From Deltaproteobacteria bacterium (GTDB lineage: Bacteria; Myxococcota_A; Polyangia; Palsa-1104; JAEUJZ01): a stretch of DNA of 10,417 nucleotides. Positions 7,798-10,417 of the stretch are shown piece after piece (position 1 is the stretch's first letter; each line of letters starts with the position of its first letter). Under the pieces are notes generated by a model, which made no database searches, was not told the DNA's origin, and saw nothing but the letters and a program-made list of their open reading frames with translations. The position numbers and the translations under genes are program-made. The stretch is from the NCBI GenBank assembly GCA_017990795.1, contig JAGNNG010000027.1, positions 1-10,417 of the forward strand. The letters run 5' to 3'.

Positions 7798-7803
7798 TCC
7801 TTT
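7798..7803 (-). promoter_or_regulatory. Ribosome binding site of the helicase gene
   Basis: Minus-strand AAAGGA ends five bases before ATG 7792. It settles the start ahead of the long Ala/Pro-rich N-terminus, which otherwise has little conserved sequence to confirm it. Confidence 0.7.
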
Positions 7804-7907
7804 GTGGTGCCCAAGGACGCTTGACTTGTCGCGGCGCGCGGCTCGGTGCGCTTCTCGCTGGAGTCGGCTCGCGAGTCGATCGCGGTCGGTCCAGCGGAGG
7901 CAGTCAG

Positions 7908-7956
7908 GGCAGCCTGAGCGAACAAGACTGCCGAAGCAAGTCTTGCGCAGGCTGTT
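7908..7956 (-). repeat. Strong two-part stem-loop in the helicase leader
   Basis: Outer arms CAGCCTG (7910-7916) and CAGGCTG (7948-7954) are perfect 7-bp complements, extendable by two G-U type pairs on the plus-strand reading. Inner arms CAAGACT (7923-7929) and AGTCTTG (7939-7945) are another perfect 7 bp with a 9-base loop. They are separated by a 6/2 internal loop. It lies about 120-160 nt before the helicase ATG. No T run follows on the minus strand, so it is not a simple terminator. Confidence 0.6.
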
Positions 7957-8266
7957 CTGGCCAGCGGCGGCGCGCTTGGGAGCGCACAAGTAAAGTGACC
8001 TGGGCGGATGAAGGGCAGCGAGAGCTGTAGGCGGCTTGCGCTTTTTAGGCGGCGCGGGTTGCGAGCCGCAAGCGGGGCGACCACTGGGCTACCAAGTCCG
8101 ATTCTGGGACCTTGGCGAAGCGGGGGGCGACCGGGACTCTTTCGGCTCAGGGATGACTCGTCCATGGGCACTGCAATGGGCAGTTCCGCACCAACGACAA
8201 GGGAGCCATCTGGCAGGGCTTTAAGGGTCTGGGACAAACGCAGGCTACAATCTCTCTAAATTCGAC

Positions 8267-8283
8267 AATCGATATTATCGATT
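8267..8283. promoter_or_regulatory. Perfect 8+8 palindrome, candidate operator
   Basis: AATCGATATTATCGATT is two perfect 8-bp inverted arms around a single T, in an AT-rich island between the divergent promoters. For the candidate minus-strand promoter (-35 at 8319-8314) it would cover about +1 to +17, where a bound repressor would block transcription of the helicase gene. The symmetrical form suggests a dimeric DNA-binding protein; which one cannot be told. Confidence 0.5.
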
Positions 8284-8290
8284 CTGCTCA

Positions 8291-8319
8291 TAACTAGCTG
8301 CCTCTTTCTGCGGTGTCAA
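8291..8319 (-). promoter_or_regulatory. Candidate sigma70-like promoter toward the helicase gene
   Basis: Minus strand: a perfect -35 hexamer TTGACA (8319-8314), a 17-base spacer and TAGTTA (8296-8291), a poor -10 with only two consensus bases. The -35 and the placement next to the palindrome are the support; the weak -10 keeps this tentative. Confidence 0.3.
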
Positions 8320-8336
8320 GAAGTCGATTTTGTCTG

Positions 8337-8456
8337 AGTGGTCCGTCCACAAGGACTACTTAGGGCGTCAAACCGACCTAAACACCCATACGTGGGTACC
8401 CCCAGAGTCACCCTGCTTTGGTTTAGTGGGCTAGGGCGTAACCTCGAGTGCCTAGC
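8337..8456. repeat. Cluster of three short hairpins between the divergent promoters
   Basis: Three stems lie in a row: 8337-8344 with 8353-8360 (8 bp including one G-U), ACCCA/TGGGT closing a TACG tetraloop (8384-8397), and GCTAGG (8430-8435) with CCTAGC (8451-8456). The last ends just before the kamA -35 box. None has a T tract. They might belong to a small RNA or be binding sites; no known RNA family was recognised. Confidence 0.35.
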
Positions 8457-8462
8457 TTCAGT

Positions 8463-8492
8463 TTGACAGGGCAGGGGCGGGTTCCTTATCCT
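8463..8492 (+). promoter_or_regulatory. kamA: Sigma70-like promoter of the kamA-family gene
   Basis: A perfect -35 TTGACA (8463-8468) is followed after 18 bases by TATCCT (8487-8492), matching four of six -10 consensus bases including the key T-A and final T. It faces the aminomutase gene and predicts a start near 8499, giving a leader of about 185 nt. Confidence 0.5.
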
Positions 8493-8498
8493 CGGTAA

Positions 8499-8683
8499 CG
8501 TGTGGTTTTCACAAAACATCCGTCACGAGCCTGACGTTGTAGGTCACTTTTGCAACTGACCGTAAGTGAGCTGCTGTACTGAAGCTGGCCCGTTAGCCAC
8601 CCAGTGCTCCGGATGTTTTGAGCTGCCTTTTAGGCACCTTGCCCAAGTCGGCTGTAACCGACTGCTTTTGGAAGCGTGAGACC
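8499..8683 (+). promoter_or_regulatory. Structured 5' leader of the kamA-family gene, candidate cis-regulatory RNA
   Basis: CAAAACATCCG (8512-8522) and its exact complement CGGATGTTTTG (8610-8620) can close an 87-nt domain as an 11-bp stem, with GGTCA/TGACC (8542-8546 and 8557-8561) inside. Three bases later TGCCT/AGGCA (8624-8628 and 8632-8636) forms a hairpin whose GGCA (8633-8636) can instead pair with TGCC (8640-8643), so the two are exclusive. Then comes a terminator-like hairpin. This closed domain plus switching stems is how a riboswitch or attenuator is built, but it matches no riboswitch consensus I know, and no leader peptide is obvious. Confidence 0.4.
8646..8669 (+). terminator. 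Terminator-like hairpin just before the kamA start
   Basis: AGTCGG (8646-8651) and CCGACT (8658-8663) form a perfect 6-bp stem with a 6-base loop, followed after GC by TTTT (8666-8669). It ends 14 bases before the ATG. The stem and T run are short for an intrinsic terminator, so an attenuator or a structure limiting ribosome access is as likely. Confidence 0.3.
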
Positions 8684-10126
8684 ATGTCTGAAATACCTGT
8701 ATCCAAGTCGTTGCCAGTTCTTGGTGGCGCAGCAGCTTCGGCAGGACCTGCCGGTGTTCCTGTGAGCGGGGGTCCTCCCAAAGCGCTAAAGCCTGCGGTA
8801 GATCCGGCTTCGCTTGTGCACAAGAACCTGAAGTCGGGGCGGTTTTGGGCGCATGTTCCCGCCTATGCCGACGTCGATGAGGCCACCTTCCTAGACCACA
8901 AGTGGCAGTCCAAGCACACCATCACCAACGTCGATAAGCTGCTGCACACCGTGCGCAATATCGTATCCGAGGAGTTTATCGCCGACGCAACCTCGGGCTT
9001 TGCGCGCGCGCCGATGAGCGTGCGGGTTTCGCCGTATCTATTAAGCCTTATCAACTGGGCCGATCCGTATCGCGACCCGCTGCGCATCCAGTTCATCCCG
9101 CTGGCCTCACGCCTGCTGCCTGATCATCCCAAGCTGGGCCTGGACTCGCTGCACGAGATGGCGGACGCCCCGACGCCGGGCCTGACCCATCGCTACCCGG
9201 ATAAGGCGCTGTTTCTGCCCCTAGATACCTGCCCGGTGTACTGCCGGTTTTGTACGCGCAGCTATGCGGTGGGCATCGATACCCAGCAGGTTGAAAAAGT
9301 CTCGCTGACGGTCAACGAGGACCGCTGGAAGCGAGCGTTTGCCTACATCGCCTCGCGGCCCGAGCTTGAGGACGTGGTGATCTCCGGCGGGGATGCCTAC
9401 AACCTGCGGGCGCAGCAGCTGCGCGATATCGGTGTGACGCTGCTGGGCATGGACAACGTGCGGCGCATGCGCTTTGCCACCAAAGGCCCGGCGGTGATGC
9501 CGCAGAAGATCCTGACTGATACCGCGTGGCTCGACGCGCTGACCCACGTGGTCGAGACCGGTCGCAAGCTGCACAAAGAGGTGGTGCTGCACACCCACTT
9601 TAACCACCCCAGCGAGATTACCGAGATCACCCAAAAAGCCATGAACCTGCTGATGGAGCGCGGCATCTTTGTGCGCAATCAGTCGGTGCTGCAGCGCGGG
9701 GTCAACGACGCGCCCGAGACCATGGCGCTGCTGGTCAAGCGGCTGGGCTACGTCAACGTCCACCCCTACTACGTCTATCAGCACGATCTGGTCAAAGGTG
9801 TAGAGGACCTGCGCACGACGCTGCAGACCTCGCTGGATCTAGAGAAGTTTGTGCGCGGTCGGACGGCGGGCTTTAACACCCCGACGTTTGTGGTGGATGC
9901 GCCGGGCGGGGGCGGCAAGCGCGATGCGCACTCGTATGAGTACTACGACCGCACGACGGGAATTTCGGTCTATACGGCGCCGTCCGTGCGACCGGGCGCG
10001 TTCTTTTTTTACTTCGACCCGCTGGACCTGCTGCCTCCCGAGGGGCAGGCGCGCTGGGCTGATCCGGCGGAACACCCACGCATGCTCGCCGAAGCACAAG
10101 CTGAAGCAGAGCGCCTGCGTCGTTAG
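8684..10126 (+). CDS. kamA: KamA-family radical-SAM/PLP aminomutase (lysine 2,3-aminomutase-like)
   Basis: 480 residues from ATG 8684 (GGAAG nine bases upstream); a longer in-frame TTG start at 8618 has no support. The family uses a [4Fe-4S] cluster, S-adenosylmethionine and PLP to move an alpha-amino group to the beta carbon, as in lysine to beta-lysine. Visible: an unconserved 50-residue N-terminus, DHKWQ (71-75), cluster motif CPVYCRFC (Cys183, 187, 190) with Arg192, SGGD (234-237), HTHFNHPSEI (303-312), NQSVLQRGVND (332-342), and PTFVVDAPGGGGK (400-412) with the PLP lysine Lys412. Asp368 and Asp405 align with the two aspartates that hold the substrate amino group in clostridial KamA, so lysine is the favoured substrate rather than glutamate. 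It has only the three cluster cysteines, so it lacks the zinc-site cysteines of the clostridial enzyme. No beta-lysine acetyltransferase is seen nearby; the physiological role is unknown. Confidence 0.93.
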   Translation: MSEIPVSKSLPVLGGAAASAGPAGVPVSGGPPKALKPAVDPASLVHKNLKSGRFWAHVPAYADVDEATFLDHKWQSKHTITNVDKLLHTVRNIVSEEFIADATSGFARAPMSVRVSPYLLSLINWADPYRDPLRIQFIPLASRLLPDHPKLGLDSLHEMADAPTPGLTHRYPDKALFLPLDTCPVYCRFCTRSYAVGIDTQQVEKVSLTVNEDRWKRAFAYIASRPELEDVVISGGDAYNLRAQQLRDIGVTLLGMDNVRRMRFATKGPAVMPQKILTDTAWLDALTHVVETGRKLHKEVVLHTHFNHPSEITEITQKAMNLLMERGIFVRNQSVLQRGVNDAPETMALLVKRLGYVNVHPYYVYQHDLVKGVEDLRTTLQTSLDLEKFVRGRTAGFNTPTFVVDAPGGGGKRDAHSYEYYDRTTGISVYTAPSVRPGAFFFYFDPLDLLPPEGQARWADPAEHPRMLAEAQAEAERLRR

Positions 10127-10198
10127 CCGTCCGAGAGGCGGCATAGGTCGGCAGCGCTTTGTCTGAGCGGGCCTGTCGACCCTATTTCGGTTCATTGC

Positions 10199-10203
10199 GG
10201 AGG
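10199..10203 (+). promoter_or_regulatory. Ribosome binding site of the partial rightward gene
   Basis: A full GGAGG stands seven bases before GTG 10211 and supports that start codon. The 84-bp gap after kamA shows no clear terminator or promoter, so the two genes are likely cotranscribed. Confidence 0.75.
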
Positions 10204-10210
10204 CGGTCTG

Positions 10211-10417
10211 GTGAAGCAAGGTCTAAGCAGCTTGGGGCAGCGGGTGGTGCGACATGCGCAGAACTTGCGTCGGCTGTGGTCACCGCGCCGACCGTGGGAT
10301 GCTGGTGCCGAGTTTGCCTATTACACCGTTGTCCCCGAGGAACTGGCCGCTCAGTGGCAGCGACAGCAGACCTTCTTTCAGGAAGGCCACTTCTTAGGGC
10401 TGCGCGTAGCCAAAGCC
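10211..10417 (+). CDS. Start of an unrecognised protein, C-terminus beyond the window
   Basis: An open frame begins at GTG 10211 behind a strong Shine-Dalgarno sequence and stays open to the window end, giving 69 residues. The N-terminus is basic (many Arg/Lys in residues 1-31), followed by a more acidic and aromatic stretch with AEFAYYTVVPEELAAQW and a Gln-rich helix-like segment. There is no signal peptide or membrane segment in the visible part. I do not recognise a family. It is 84 bp downstream of the kamA-family gene on the same strand and may belong to its operon, so it could be linked to the aminomutase product (inference). Confidence 0.72.
   Translation, partial: MKQGLSSLGQRVVRHAQNLRRLWSPRRPWDAGAEFAYYTVVPEELAAQWQRQQTFFQEGHFLGLRVAKA

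Larger units (their letters stand above)
7793..8284 (-). promoter_or_regulatory. Gene-free region, probable long structured leader of the helicase mRNA
   Basis: I see no credible gene in these 490 bases: the open frames here lack ribosome binding sites, domains and coherent codon use. Several stems can form: 7908-7956 (listed separately), GCGCT/AGCGC with a 4-base loop (7972-7985), GCTTGCG (8034-8040) with CGCAAGC (8067-8073), and the competing TTGCG/CGCAA pair (8059-8063 and 8067-8071). If the minus promoter at 8291-8319 is used, all of this is 5' untranslated RNA. Long leaders are known for bacterial DEAD-box helicase genes such as E. coli deaD (csdA), so self-regulation through RNA structure is reasonable, but it is inference here. 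Confidence 0.4.

Noticed and set aside
7692..8237. 181-codon minus-strand open frame overlapping the helicase N-terminus
   Set aside because: It starts at TTG without a ribosome binding site, overlaps the helicase start by 100 bp in another frame, has no recognisable domain and crosses the strong stem-loop at 7908-7956. Better explained as leader sequence.
8008..8259. Plus-strand 83-codon open frame in the intergenic region
   Set aside because: No Shine-Dalgarno sequence, Arg-rich low-complexity peptide, and mixed codon positions; typical of a chance frame in G+C-rich DNA.
8260..8620. tRNA, known riboswitch or CRISPR array in the large intergenic region
   Set aside because: No cloverleaf with a TTC-type arm, no cobalamin or lysine riboswitch consensus and no regular repeats were found on reading both strands.
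8618..8683. TTG-started 22-residue N-terminal extension of the aminomutase
   Set aside because: No ribosome binding site, falls in the structured leader including the terminator-like hairpin, and adds no family-like sequence; ATG 8684 has GGAAG upstream.
9221..9784. 187-codon minus-strand frame inside the aminomutase gene
   Set aside because: Antisense shadow of a highly conserved enzyme core with strong G+C third positions; His/Val-rich peptide typical of such shadows.

Overview
The window looks like a stretch of a Myxococcota-type (myxobacterial) chromosome of moderately high G+C. The basis is two neighbouring eukaryote-like Ser/Thr protein kinases, one with an N-terminal zinc-ribbon signature, a single membrane segment and an extracytoplasmic PEGA domain, together with Pro/Ala-rich linkers in most proteins and frequent GTG starts. 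This is inference from gene style; nothing here fixes a genus.

Layout. Four genes run leftward: a DEAD-box RNA helicase (7792 to 5084), a TPR protein ending in a minimal zincin metallopeptidase domain (5041 to 3416), a transmembrane Ser/Thr kinase (3169 to 1400) and a second Ser/Thr kinase (1183 leftward, leaving the window). The helicase and TPR genes are 42 bp apart, but a perfect 11-bp hairpin sits in that gap and covers the TPR gene's apparent ATG. A small, doubtful 79-codon ORF fills the gap between the TPR gene and the first kinase. Rightward there is a KamA-family radical-SAM aminomutase (8684 to 10126) and the start of an unrecognised gene (10211 to the window end).

Between the divergent helicase and kamA genes lie about 890 bp with no convincing gene. 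This region holds a good sigma70-like promoter facing kamA, a weaker one facing the helicase with a perfect 8+8 palindrome near its predicted start point, and many stem-loops. Both genes would therefore have long leaders (about 185 nt for kamA, about 490 nt for the helicase). The kamA leader can form a long-range 11-bp stem, two mutually exclusive small stems and a terminator-like hairpin just before the ATG. This is the best candidate in the window for an undescribed regulatory element.

How the genes might work together: the two kinases are probably signalling proteins, one reading the envelope through its PEGA domain. The TPR-zincin protein has a signal-like N-terminus and may act in the envelope. 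The helicase serves RNA remodelling and ribosome assembly. The aminomutase probably makes a beta-amino acid, most likely from lysine judging by conserved substrate-binding positions, yet it lacks the zinc-site cysteines of the clostridial enzyme. No mobile element, CRISPR array, tRNA or rRNA was seen.
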